7,264 nucleotides of DNA from assembly GCA_002792915.1 (NCBI GenBank), contig PFPF01000031.1, positions 1 through 7,264 of the forward strand, written 5' to 3'. Under the pieces are notes generated by a model, which did not search any database, had not been told where the DNA came from, and was given only the letters and a program-made list of their open reading frames with translations. Position numbers and translations under genes: made by a program. The DNA comes from Candidatus Micrarchaeota archaeon CG_4_10_14_0_2_um_filter_60_11. Lineage in GTDB: Archaea > Micrarchaeota > Micrarchaeia > Norongarragalinales > Norongarragalinaceae. Of the stretch, positions 1-5,973 are shown piece after piece; the first letter of the stretch is position 1; every line of letters starts with the position of its first letter.

Positions 1-1
1 G

Positions 2-52
2 GACAACACGGCGAAGGATTACGAAAAAATGTACGACGAATTTGTATGGTGA
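2..52 (+). CDS. 3' end of an unidentified upstream gene
   Basis: The reading frame is open from the left edge and ends with TGA at 50-52, giving a 16-residue tail (DNTAKDYEKMYDEFVW). The codons and the acidic, aromatic composition look like a real protein C-terminus. The end codons also supply the GGTGA (48-52) that serves as ribosome binding site for the next gene, six bases before its ATG, as expected for adjacent genes in an operon. Too little is present to name a family. Confidence 0.55.
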   Translation, partial: DNTAKDYEKMYDEFVW

Positions 53-58
53 AACGAA

Positions 59-616
59 ATGCTGTTGAGCGACCGAACCATCCTTGAGGAAATAAGGCGC
101 AAGCGCATCGCAATCGAGCCGTTCAAGCCGGAATGCGTGCAGTCGTCCAGCGTTGACCTGCACCTTTCCAACGAGTTCCGCGTGTTCAAGAGCGTGCACA
201 CGGCGTTCATCGACGCGCGCGAGAAGGGCGATTACACCGAGCGCGTGGAGATAACCGGCGGCGAGCCGTTCATCATGCATCCGCGCGAGTTCGTGCTCGG
301 CTGCACGGTCGAACGAATCGAGCTGCCCGACGACTTGTTCGCGCTGCTCGAAGGCAAGAGCTCGCTGGGGCGCATTGGCGTGATAATCCACGCTACCGCG
401 GGGCAGGTGCACCCCGGATGGAAGGGCAGGCTCACGCTGGAGCTGAGCAACGTTGGAAAGCTGCCGGTTGCGCTGTACCCGGGAATGGAAATCGCGCAAA
501 TCGCCTTCGGGCAGCTGTCCACGCCGGCGGACAAGCCTTACGGTCACAAGGAATTGAAGAGCAGGTACCAGGGCGCGGACGGGCCGGACGAGAGCCGCCC
601 CGCGCGGAAGGGGTGA
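59..616 (+). CDS. dcd: dCTP deaminase (possibly bifunctional dCTP deaminase/dUTPase)
   Basis: Cytosolic enzyme of pyrimidine nucleotide metabolism. It deaminates dCTP to dUTP, the precursor of dUMP for thymidylate synthesis; some archaeal members also hydrolyse dUTP to dUMP. The 185-residue protein has the whole trimeric dUTPase-fold signature: SSSVDLHLSNEF (29-40), the GKSSLGR loop (99-105), HATAGQVHPGW (111-121) and the catalytic strand LTLELSN with Glu128. Ser101, Arg105 and Glu128 keep the spacing of E. coli Dcd Ser111, Arg115 and Glu138. The C-terminal RYQGADGP segment matches the tail that closes over the nucleotide. The ATG at 59 lies six bases after the upstream stop with GGTGA at 48-52, and the MLLSDRTILEEI start is typical of the family. 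Sequence alone does not separate the deaminase-only from the bifunctional form. Confidence 0.95.
   Translation: MLLSDRTILEEIRRKRIAIEPFKPECVQSSSVDLHLSNEFRVFKSVHTAFIDAREKGDYTERVEITGGEPFIMHPREFVLGCTVERIELPDDLFALLEGKSSLGRIGVIIHATAGQVHPGWKGRLTLELSNVGKLPVALYPGMEIAQIAFGQLSTPADKPYGHKELKSRYQGADGPDESRPARKG
610..616 (+). promoter_or_regulatory. Ribosome binding site deciding the start of the secreted protein gene
   Basis: GGGGTGA overlaps the dcd stop codon and contains GGTGA, complementary to the archaeal 16S rRNA 3' end. It sits eight bases before ATG 625. This supports ATG 625 over the in-frame GTG at 613, which lies inside the site, and over ATG 418, which would put 69 residues of dcd-shadow sequence in front of the signal peptide. 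Confidence 0.7.
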
Positions 617-624
617 AAGTCAAT

Positions 625-1758
625 ATGAGGAAGGCTTTGTTTTTGTTGGTCGTCGCGGCGTGCTACGCCAACGCTATGGCGGACTGCGCGGAAGAGTTCT
701 ACGTCCACTTTGACGAGAACGTCTACATGGCGCCCGCTTACACGTGGGACCTGCGCGGCGACGTTGTAGCCCTGACCGCGCGGAACTCGCTGCACGAGGC
801 GGCATTCAACGGCGCGGGCAAGACGCTCACGGTGCTCGTCAAACAGGGGGACAGCTCGTGGGCGGGCAATTACGAGGGAAACCTGTTCATCCGGCCGCTA
901 AACCCCCTGCCCGAGGCGAGCGTGAACAAAACGCTGTCCAACAACGTCACCTTCCAGTGCACGTCCGCTAACAAGACGATTTACGCGGACTACCCGTCAG
1001 TCCAGTCATTCAGCTACGGCAGCGGGAAAATAAACGCCTCGTTCGTCAAGTTTTACGCCGACGAACGCGCCTTCGGGTTCGGCAGCGAATACTCCTCGGA
1101 CGCGTTCTACGTGCTCGCCGCGGACTACTCAATCTCGCCCAACAACGTGCTGCAGGCGGGCACGATTTTTTATGAGACACCAGCGGGCTTCAGGCGGCTC
1201 GCGTCCAACGCGGTGCGCTACAAGGCGTGCTGCGCGGGCTCGTGCGCCCCGACTGCCAACGGCTGCGAGTCCGAAATACTGTCTGCGGGCGCGTGGTGCG
1301 ACGGCGACTGGCTTTACGAATACTCGTGCGCCCAAAACGAGTGCGTGCCCTCGGCGCAGGAGTGCCTCGGCGGCTGCGCAAACGCGTCCTGCCTCCTGCA
1401 GCTGACCTGCACGGACTCCGACAACGGCGTCAACGCGGAAGTCAAGGGAACGCTGGACGGGCAGGCGGTCAACGGCACTTACACGCAAGAGGACTTCTGC
1501 GCCACCGACAAAATCGTGGTCGAGCACTACTGCGAAGGCGTGCTGCCCAAGAGCAAGCGCATCGAATGCGACTACGCCTGCGCGGACGGCGCGTGCGCCG
1601 CCAAGCCCAGCGCAACACTCTCACCCTCAGCCGCGCAAGTCTCGCCGACGGCAATGCCGCCAAGCCAGCAGGGACCGGACTATGGTTTTTATGCTATGGT
1701 CGCGGCGCTGGCAATCCTGCTCGGCGCGGTCGCGTGGTGGATGGCAAAACGCAAGTGA
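625..1758 (+). CDS. Secreted Cys-rich glycoprotein with C-terminal membrane anchor, function unknown
   Basis: The 377-residue protein starts with a Sec signal peptide (MRKALFLLVVAACYANAMA, likely cut before Asp20). It ends with a Pro/Ser/Thr/Ala linker (about 327-350) and one hydrophobic helix (about 353-372) followed by AKRK, so it should be anchored in the membrane with its bulk outside. Residues 21-200 hold few cysteines and look like beta-rich extracellular sequence. Residues 202-324 hold 16 cysteines, in two repeats whose last four Cys share the spacing C-x11-C-x3-C-x4-C (235/247/251/256 and 303/315/319/324). The second, opening CTDSDNG, resembles a Cys-rich repeat I recall from predicted surface proteins of DPANN archaea. 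Six N-X-S/T sequons (Asn101, 107, 116, 137, 253, 283) suggest N-glycosylation. No catalytic motif is seen. A structural surface, adhesion or binding role is possible but unproven. Confidence 0.85.
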   Translation: MRKALFLLVVAACYANAMADCAEEFYVHFDENVYMAPAYTWDLRGDVVALTARNSLHEAAFNGAGKTLTVLVKQGDSSWAGNYEGNLFIRPLNPLPEASVNKTLSNNVTFQCTSANKTIYADYPSVQSFSYGSGKINASFVKFYADERAFGFGSEYSSDAFYVLAADYSISPNNVLQAGTIFYETPAGFRRLASNAVRYKACCAGSCAPTANGCESEILSAGAWCDGDWLYEYSCAQNECVPSAQECLGGCANASCLLQLTCTDSDNGVNAEVKGTLDGQAVNGTYTQEDFCATDKIVVEHYCEGVLPKSKRIECDYACADGACAAKPSATLSPSAAQVSPTAMPPSQQGPDYGFYAMVAALAILLGAVAWWMAKRK

Positions 1759-1771
1759 ACCAGTGAAGCCA

Positions 1772-3112
1772 ATGGGAAAATACTTCGGGACCTCAGGAAT
1801 CCGCGGCTTGGCGAGTTCGCAGCTGACCGACGCGTTCGTACGCAAGGCGGCCGACGCCGCGGGGGCGTTCTACGGCGCGGAAAAAAAGGTCTGCATTGCG
1901 CGCGACACCCGCCCAAGCGGGCAGCGCATCCGCGACGCGCTGGCGCAAGGGCTGGCCGAACAAGGCTGCGAGGTCACCGACTTCGGCGTATTGACCACGC
2001 CGGGGCTGTACTACCTGACGCGCGAACTCGGCTTTGACGGCGGAGTGATGATAACCGCGAGCCACAACCCGCCGGAGTACAACGGGATAAAATTCTGCGA
2101 CGCGAACGGCGCGCTGCCCGAAGCCGACGAAGAGGCCATCGAAAAGCTCATCGACAAGCCGCCGGCTCGCGCGAAAACAAAGGGAACGCTGCGCGAAATC
2201 GACGGCGTTACGGAGTACGCGGAACGCCTCGTGAAAATCGCACCCAAGCCGAGGAAGCGCATGCGCGTACTCGTGGACTGCGCCGCGGGACCAGCCGCCC
2301 TGGTCGCGCCGCGCGTCTTGCGCAAGCTGGGCTATGACGTGGTCGAATTCAACTGCGTTCCCGACGCTACGAAAAGCAACCGCCCCCTCGAGCCCAAGGC
2401 GCCCAACCTGAAGCTGGCAGTGGAAGCGCTGCGCGAAACTGGTGCCGAAGCCGGAATCGCGTTCGACGGCGACGCGGACCGCGTGGCGTTCTTCGACAGA
2501 AATGGTGCGTGGGACGACGACGAGAACAATGCGGCCGTGTGCCTCGCCAACCTGAAGAGCAAGAAGAACCGCCTAGTCATCGGGACCGTTGAGAGCCGCT
2601 CGTATCTGGACGCGGTGCTAGCCAAAATCGGCGCGACGGTTTACAGGACGAAGGTGGGCGACGGGGCAATCGTGCGCGCCTGCCGCGAGAAAAACGCGGC
2701 GATGGGCGTGGAGGAAAGCGGGCACTACGTGATGCCCGAGTTCGGATTTTTTTCCGCGGCGCTTTACCCTGCGCTCGTGCTGCTCGCGTCAACGGACGAT
2801 TTTTCTTCCGTGCGAAAGACTCTGGCGGAAACGCCGCGCAACCACTCGTCCAAAAAGCGGCTGGCGTGCCCCAACGAGAAAAAGCAAAAGGCAATGGCGT
2901 TCATCGGGAAGAAGCTGGAATCGTTGGAAGGCAACGGCGTGCTGAACGATGCGGACGGCTTCCGCTATGATTACCCCGATAGCTCGTGGCTCATGGTGCG
3001 CCCGAGCGGCACCGAGCCCATAATCAAGCTTTATTTTGAGGCGCGCACTCTCGTTAGGGTGCAGGAATTGGAGCGCGCGGTCGAATCAATCGCAAAGGAG
3101 GCGTTGGGTTAA
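1772..3112 (+). CDS. glmM: Phosphohexomutase, probably phosphoglucosamine mutase (GlmM/PMM/PGM family)
   Basis: Cytosolic alpha-D-phosphohexomutase that moves phosphate between C6 and C1 of a hexose through a phosphoserine. All four domain signatures are present in 446 residues, the usual family length: the N-terminal FGTSGIRG (5-12), the phosphoserine loop TASHNPPEYNG with Ser97, the metal loop DGDADR (232-237), the sugar loop EESGH (314-318) and the phosphate loop RPSGTEP (410-416). The sugar loop reads VEESGH where many relatives have GEESGH. The gene one base downstream is GlmU-like, which favours glucosamine-6-phosphate to glucosamine-1-phosphate, but phosphomannomutase or phosphoglucomutase activity cannot be excluded by motifs. 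ATG 1772 gives the standard MGKYFGTSGIRG start, 13 bases after the previous stop. An in-frame GTG at 1763 would add only three residues. The only SD-like match is a weak GTGA at 1763-1766. Confidence 0.9.
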   Translation: MGKYFGTSGIRGLASSQLTDAFVRKAADAAGAFYGAEKKVCIARDTRPSGQRIRDALAQGLAEQGCEVTDFGVLTTPGLYYLTRELGFDGGVMITASHNPPEYNGIKFCDANGALPEADEEAIEKLIDKPPARAKTKGTLREIDGVTEYAERLVKIAPKPRKRMRVLVDCAAGPAALVAPRVLRKLGYDVVEFNCVPDATKSNRPLEPKAPNLKLAVEALRETGAEAGIAFDGDADRVAFFDRNGAWDDDENNAAVCLANLKSKKNRLVIGTVESRSYLDAVLAKIGATVYRTKVGDGAIVRACREKNAAMGVEESGHYVMPEFGFFSAALYPALVLLASTDDFSSVRKTLAETPRNHSSKKRLACPNEKKQKAMAFIGKKLESLEGNGVLNDADGFRYDYPDSSWLMVRPSGTEPIIKLYFEARTLVRVQELERAVESIAKEALG

Positions 3113-3113
3113 C

Positions 3114-4442
3114 ATGAAAGCTGTCGTTTTGGCCGGCGGAAGCGGGAAGCGCGTGTTCCCGCTCGCGGTGAACAAGCCCAAGCCCATGTTCAAGATACTC
3201 GAAAAGCCCCTCATGCAGCGCGTGCTCGAATCGCTGCGCGGCGGCGGAATCAGGGAAATCGTGGCGGTCATCGGGCACAACGCCGAGCAAATCAGCGACT
3301 ACTTCGGCAACGGCTCCAAGTTCGGCGTAAAAATAGAATACGCCTACCAGGACAAGGCGCTCGGGATGGCGCACGCGCTCCAGTGCGCGGAAAGCCGCCT
3401 CAACGGCAAATTCGCGGTCTTCAACGCGGACGACATTTTCGACGCGTCGCTTGTCAAGCAACTGGTGCAAAAGTCGAAGAAGGCGGAAGCGGTTCTCGCT
3501 GCGCAGCAGGTGGAGGAAACGTGGAAGTACGGCATAATCGCGCTCGACGGGGACTCGGTCACGAAAATCGTTGAGAAGCCGGCGGCCGGCGAGGAGCCGA
3601 GCAACAACGCGGTTGTCGGCGCCTATGCCTTAACCGAAGGGATTTTCGATTACTGCCGCAAGCGCCCCGTGGGCGACGCCCAGTTCGAGGAAGCGCTGCA
3701 GGCGATGATAGACGACGGCAGGCGAGTCAAGGCGGTGGGCTACAAGGGGTTCTTCGGCTCTTACAAGTACCCGTGGGACTTGTTCCGCCTCAACGAGCAC
3801 TTCCTTGACTCGCAAAAGGCGCGCATCGCGAAAACCGCGAAGATAAGCAAGCGCGCGGTCGTGAAGGGAAAACAGGTTTTCATCGGCGAGAACGTGCGCG
3901 TTTTCGAGGGCGCGATAATCGAGGGGCCTTGCTTCATAGGCGACGGCGCCGTAATCGGCAACAACGCGCTCGTGCGCGGGTACGCCAGCATCGGCGCGGG
4001 CTCGGTCATCGGATATTCGTCCGAAGTAAAGCACTCGATAATCGGGGACAACTGCTGGACGCACTCGAGCTACGTCGGCGACTCGATAATCGGCGACAAC
4101 TGCTCGCTGGGCGCGGGCACGGTTACCGCGAACTACCGCTTCGACGAGGGAAAAATAAAGGTGAACATCCACGGCAAGGGGCGCATTGAAACCCCGCTGG
4201 ACAAGCTGGGCGTCATAATGGCGGACGACTGCAAGACCGGAAGCAACTCGACCCTGCTGCCGGGCGTCAAGGTCGGGCCGCACAGCATAGTCGGGCCGGG
4301 CGTGCTGCTGTCGGGCGACTTGGAGCCGAACAAGATAGTGCTCGTCAAGAAGCAAACGGTTGAAGTGGTGGACAACCGGATCCAGCTGGACCCGGAAAAG
4401 GCGGCAAAGCTCAAGGAACGCCTGCTGCGGTACTCGCACTGA
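3114..4442 (+). CDS. glmU: GlmU-like bifunctional sugar-1-phosphate nucleotidylyltransferase/acetyltransferase
   Basis: Likely makes UDP-GlcNAc from glucosamine-1-phosphate by acetylation and uridylyl transfer, like the archaeal enzymes of the MJ1101/ST0452 type. The N-terminal Rossmann domain (about 1-230) has LAGGSGKR (6-13), NKPKPM (20-25), the metal-site strand FNADDIF (103-109, where many relatives have NGD) and IVEKP (152-156). Residues about 240-410 form a left-handed beta-helix of hexapeptide repeats, such as IIGDNC and SLGAGTVTANY. His317, Tyr320, Asn340 and Lys349 fall at the spacing I recall for the acetyltransferase residues of ST0452 (His308, Tyr311, Asn331, Lys340), so this half should be active. 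ATG 3114 is one base after the mutase stop; GGAGG at 3097-3101 lies 12 bases upstream. Nucleotide and sugar choice are inferred from the neighbour. It could instead act on glucose-1-phosphate with dTTP. Confidence 0.9.
   Translation: MKAVVLAGGSGKRVFPLAVNKPKPMFKILEKPLMQRVLESLRGGGIREIVAVIGHNAEQISDYFGNGSKFGVKIEYAYQDKALGMAHALQCAESRLNGKFAVFNADDIFDASLVKQLVQKSKKAEAVLAAQQVEETWKYGIIALDGDSVTKIVEKPAAGEEPSNNAVVGAYALTEGIFDYCRKRPVGDAQFEEALQAMIDDGRRVKAVGYKGFFGSYKYPWDLFRLNEHFLDSQKARIAKTAKISKRAVVKGKQVFIGENVRVFEGAIIEGPCFIGDGAVIGNNALVRGYASIGAGSVIGYSSEVKHSIIGDNCWTHSSYVGDSIIGDNCSLGAGTVTANYRFDEGKIKVNIHGKGRIETPLDKLGVIMADDCKTGSNSTLLPGVKVGPHSIVGPGVLLSGDLEPNKIVLVKKQTVEVVDNRIQLDPEKAAKLKERLLRYSH
4033..4104 (+). repeat. 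Two near-identical coding direct repeats in the beta-helix
   Basis: The segment starting ACTCGATAATCGG at 4033 recurs at 4081, 48 bases later, in the same frame. About 24 bases match with one mismatch (G versus C at the fourteenth base). Each copy encodes SIIGDNC (308-314 and 324-330). The identical synonymous codons suggest a fairly recent internal duplication, or conversion, of a beta-helix coil. Confidence 0.7.
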
Positions 4443-4450
4443 TTAAAAAG
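4443..4450 (+). promoter_or_regulatory. Candidate archaeal TATA box for a leaderless transcript
   Basis: TTAAAAAG lies directly after the glmU stop codon in a 30-base gap that is less GC-rich than its surroundings. Its centre is 26-27 bases before the A of ATG 4473, the usual archaeal TATA-to-start distance, so transcription would begin at or next to the start codon. No Shine-Dalgarno sequence lies before that ATG, which fits a leaderless mRNA. A BRE is not obvious; only GA precedes the box. Confidence 0.55.
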
Positions 4451-4472
4451 CCGTTCCGCCCCATTTCTTAGC

Positions 4473-5270
4473 ATGGGTAACCCAAGGCCCGGAGCTAAAC
4501 CAAGGCCGAGAGCTAAACCGAAGCCAGGACTGATGCCTTTTCGCTTCGAGCCGGAGAAGCTCGTCGAAGACCCGGAAAAGTTCGCGGAAACCAACGACGC
4601 GGCGGGCGACGTCATCGCCGGGCTGAGCGAAAACAAGATCGCCTATAAGACGACGACCGCCAAAAATCCGGTGGTTGACTGGCACCTTTACCTGATGCGG
4701 CAAGCCCTGCGGGCGCTGCACGTCGCGGACTTCGACATTCGCAGCCTGGGTGACGAAATACTCCGACGCGACGGCTTCGTCACGCACGGCGAAATATACC
4801 AGTTGCTGTTGCCGGCGAAAATCACCCCTAAGGAGAGAACGCTGAATACTGACGAAATAGTCTCGGCCCTGCGCGCGGTGCACGAAGACCAGCTGGACCG
4901 CTTCAAGGGGGTCAAGCCTGCGGAATACAGCGGCTTCCTGAACTGCGTCTACGCCAGGATAGGCAGTATACTGCAGTCGTCGGTCGCGAAGGATTCCGAA
5001 CGCGACCAGCTGGACAGAAACATTAAAGACAACTTCCCCCTATTCCTATACTCGCTCGGCTTCCGCATTCCCACGGGCGTGCCCAAGGAGCTGTGGAGCA
5101 AGAAACAAAACAAGACGCAAATTGAAGAAACCAATAATATCCGCACGGAATTCCTAGCGGGCATAAGCGCGGGCAAGGGCCCGTTCTCCGATGAAAGGAT
5201 AACGGCGGCAATCAAGGCAATTCAGGCCGAAATTAAAAGAAAAGAAGAAGCCAAGAGGGTAAAAAAATGA
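4473..5270 (+). CDS. Hypothetical soluble protein with basic Pro-rich N-terminal tail
   Basis: I do not recognise a family for this 265-residue protein. It has no signal peptide and no membrane helix, so it is probably cytosolic. Residues 1-21 are low-complexity Pro/Arg/Lys/Gly/Ala built from six-residue repeats (PRPGAK, PRPRAK, PKPGLM), a flexible basic tail that could touch nucleic acid, membrane or another protein. Residues about 28-200 are rich in predicted helix, with amphipathic stretches such as DWHLYLMRQALRALHVADF (69-87) and an FPLFLYSLGF segment (188-197). The C-terminus (243-265) is a Lys/Glu-rich helix ending RVKK. Only one cysteine (158) is present, and no catalytic motif is seen. 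ATG 4473 lacks an SD but is placed correctly for the TATA-like box at 4443-4450. Met21 at 4533 is an alternative start that would remove the tail. The 3' end overlaps the next gene by four bases (ATGA), so the two are probably co-expressed. Confidence 0.8.
   Translation: MGNPRPGAKPRPRAKPKPGLMPFRFEPEKLVEDPEKFAETNDAAGDVIAGLSENKIAYKTTTAKNPVVDWHLYLMRQALRALHVADFDIRSLGDEILRRDGFVTHGEIYQLLLPAKITPKERTLNTDEIVSALRAVHEDQLDRFKGVKPAEYSGFLNCVYARIGSILQSSVAKDSERDQLDRNIKDNFPLFLYSLGFRIPTGVPKELWSKKQNKTQIEETNNIRTEFLAGISAGKGPFSDERITAAIKAIQAEIKRKEEAKRVKK
4482..4535 (+). repeat. 18-bp tandem repeat, about three copies, encoding the basic tail
   Basis: CCAAGGCCCGGAGCTAAA (4482-4499) is followed directly by CCAAGGCCGAGAGCTAAA (4500-4517), differing at two adjacent bases, and by a diverged third unit beginning CCGAAGCCAGGA at 4518. 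The unit is six codons, so copy-number change would keep the reading frame. Confidence 0.8.
5261..5270 (+). other. A7 heptamer before the stop codon, in -1 slippery frame, with ATGA gene overlap
   Basis: Seven A bases (5261-5267) run into TGA. In the frame of the first gene they read GTA AAA AAA TGA, fitting the X XXY YYZ slippery pattern. A -1 slip would continue directly into ATG AAC of the next gene. GAGGGT at 5255-5260 serves as SD for that gene's own start, six bases before its ATG. Ordinary translational coupling is the simpler reading. Confidence 0.35.
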
Positions 5271-5947
5271 ACGTCAAGCGCACGCTGATAGTGGCATTCG
5301 GGGTAGTCATCATACTCACGTTCATAGTGGGCACGTTCTCGGTCATAATGTACCAGCGCGCGACGCCCACGCCTACGCCCGCTCCCGCCGCCGGGCAGTT
5401 CGCGGGCGCTGCCGAGGCGGACGCCAAAATCGTGGAACTCCAAAAATCCCTTTTCTTCGACTGCAACGCCACGGGCACCGACCCCGCGGCGCTGGCAAAG
5501 CAGGTGCCAGAAATAACGCTCGCCTACAGGGCATCGCAGACGGGTTACACTGCGATGCTGTCCGCGAACGCGTCCAACGCGACGGTTGAACAGCTGCAAA
5601 CGGCGCTTTCGGCCGTATGCAATCCGATAATACTCTGGTCCGCCAAGCTCGAATTTTCGGGCAAGGTGACGCTTAGCGACTTGAACGACGTCAACGCGAC
5701 GCACGACTTGTACCCTATAACGCTCAACCAGCAGCCCGGGCTCGTTTACGCGGAAGGCGCGTGGGCGGGCAAAACGGTGCGCGTGCTGGTTTACGCGGAA
5801 ATGGACGGCGACCAGATAACGCGCCTGATGATCGAGGAGGCACAGAAAATCACGCCCGAAGCAACGCCTTCGACGACACCGCAAGCCTCGATTAACGCTT
5901 CAATGAACGGCACGGCGGCGAACGAAACGCAGGCAAACGCTTCCTAA
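5267..5947 (+). CDS. Signal-anchored, sequon-rich exported protein, function unknown
   Basis: The 226-residue protein has a short basic N-terminus (MNVKR), one hydrophobic helix (about 7-28), a Thr/Pro linker (TPTPTPAP, 33-40) and an extracytoplasmic domain. With positive charge before the helix and none after it until Arg31, the N-terminus should be inside and the rest outside. It may be a signal anchor or, if cut, a secreted protein. The outer domain (about 50-195) has two cysteines (66 and 118) that could pair. Eight N-X-S/T sequons are present (Asn67, 101, 104, 143, 210, 214, 219, 224), four of them in the final 17 residues of a Thr/Ser/Ala/Asn-rich tail, so heavy glycosylation is likely. 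I recognise no family. ATG 5267 overlaps the previous stop by four bases and has GAGGGT six bases upstream. Confidence 0.82.
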   Translation: MNVKRTLIVAFGVVIILTFIVGTFSVIMYQRATPTPTPAPAAGQFAGAAEADAKIVELQKSLFFDCNATGTDPAALAKQVPEITLAYRASQTGYTAMLSANASNATVEQLQTALSAVCNPIILWSAKLEFSGKVTLSDLNDVNATHDLYPITLNQQPGLVYAEGAWAGKTVRVLVYAEMDGDQITRLMIEEAQKITPEATPSTTPQASINASMNGTAANETQANAS

Positions 5948-5959
5948 CCAACGGAAAAA

Positions 5960-5967
5960 AGGTGGAT
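5960..5967 (+). promoter_or_regulatory. Strong ribosome binding site of the FKBP gene
   Basis: AGGTGGAT lies six bases before ATG 5974 in a 26-base gap and closely matches the archaeal consensus AGGAGGTGAT core. It is among the best SD matches in the window, consistent with strong independent initiation for an abundant chaperone. No TATA-like box is visible in the gap, so transcription probably continues from upstream. Confidence 0.65.
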
Positions 5968-5973
5968 TGAAAA

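Noticed and set aside
418..624. N-terminal extension of the secreted protein gene to ATG 418
   Set aside because: It lies entirely within dcd in another frame, its residues are low-quality shadow sequence, and it would bury a clear signal peptide that starts at ATG 625 behind a good SD.
1881..1888. A AAA AAG slippery heptamer inside the mutase gene
   Set aside because: The zero frame encodes a complete family-length mutase, and the heptamer simply encodes Lys-Lys after Glu. The -1 frame yields no meaningful protein. It serves as a warning about the A7 tract at 5261.
2742..2760. T7 tract flanked by CGGA and CCG, like a terminator hairpin
   Set aside because: It sits in the middle of the mutase coding region (EFGFFSAA) with only a very short stem, and conserved motifs continue after it.
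3630..4439. 269-residue minus-strand open frame opposite glmU
   Set aside because: It is antisense to a gene with clear family motifs. Its Val/Ala/Arg-rich composition is the usual mirror of G/C-ending codons in the real gene.
5222..5884. 220-residue minus-strand open frame opposite the signal-anchored protein gene
   Set aside because: It is an Arg/Val-rich shadow of the plus-strand gene. The plus strand has an SD, a signal anchor and sequons, and the minus frame shows no recognisable domain.
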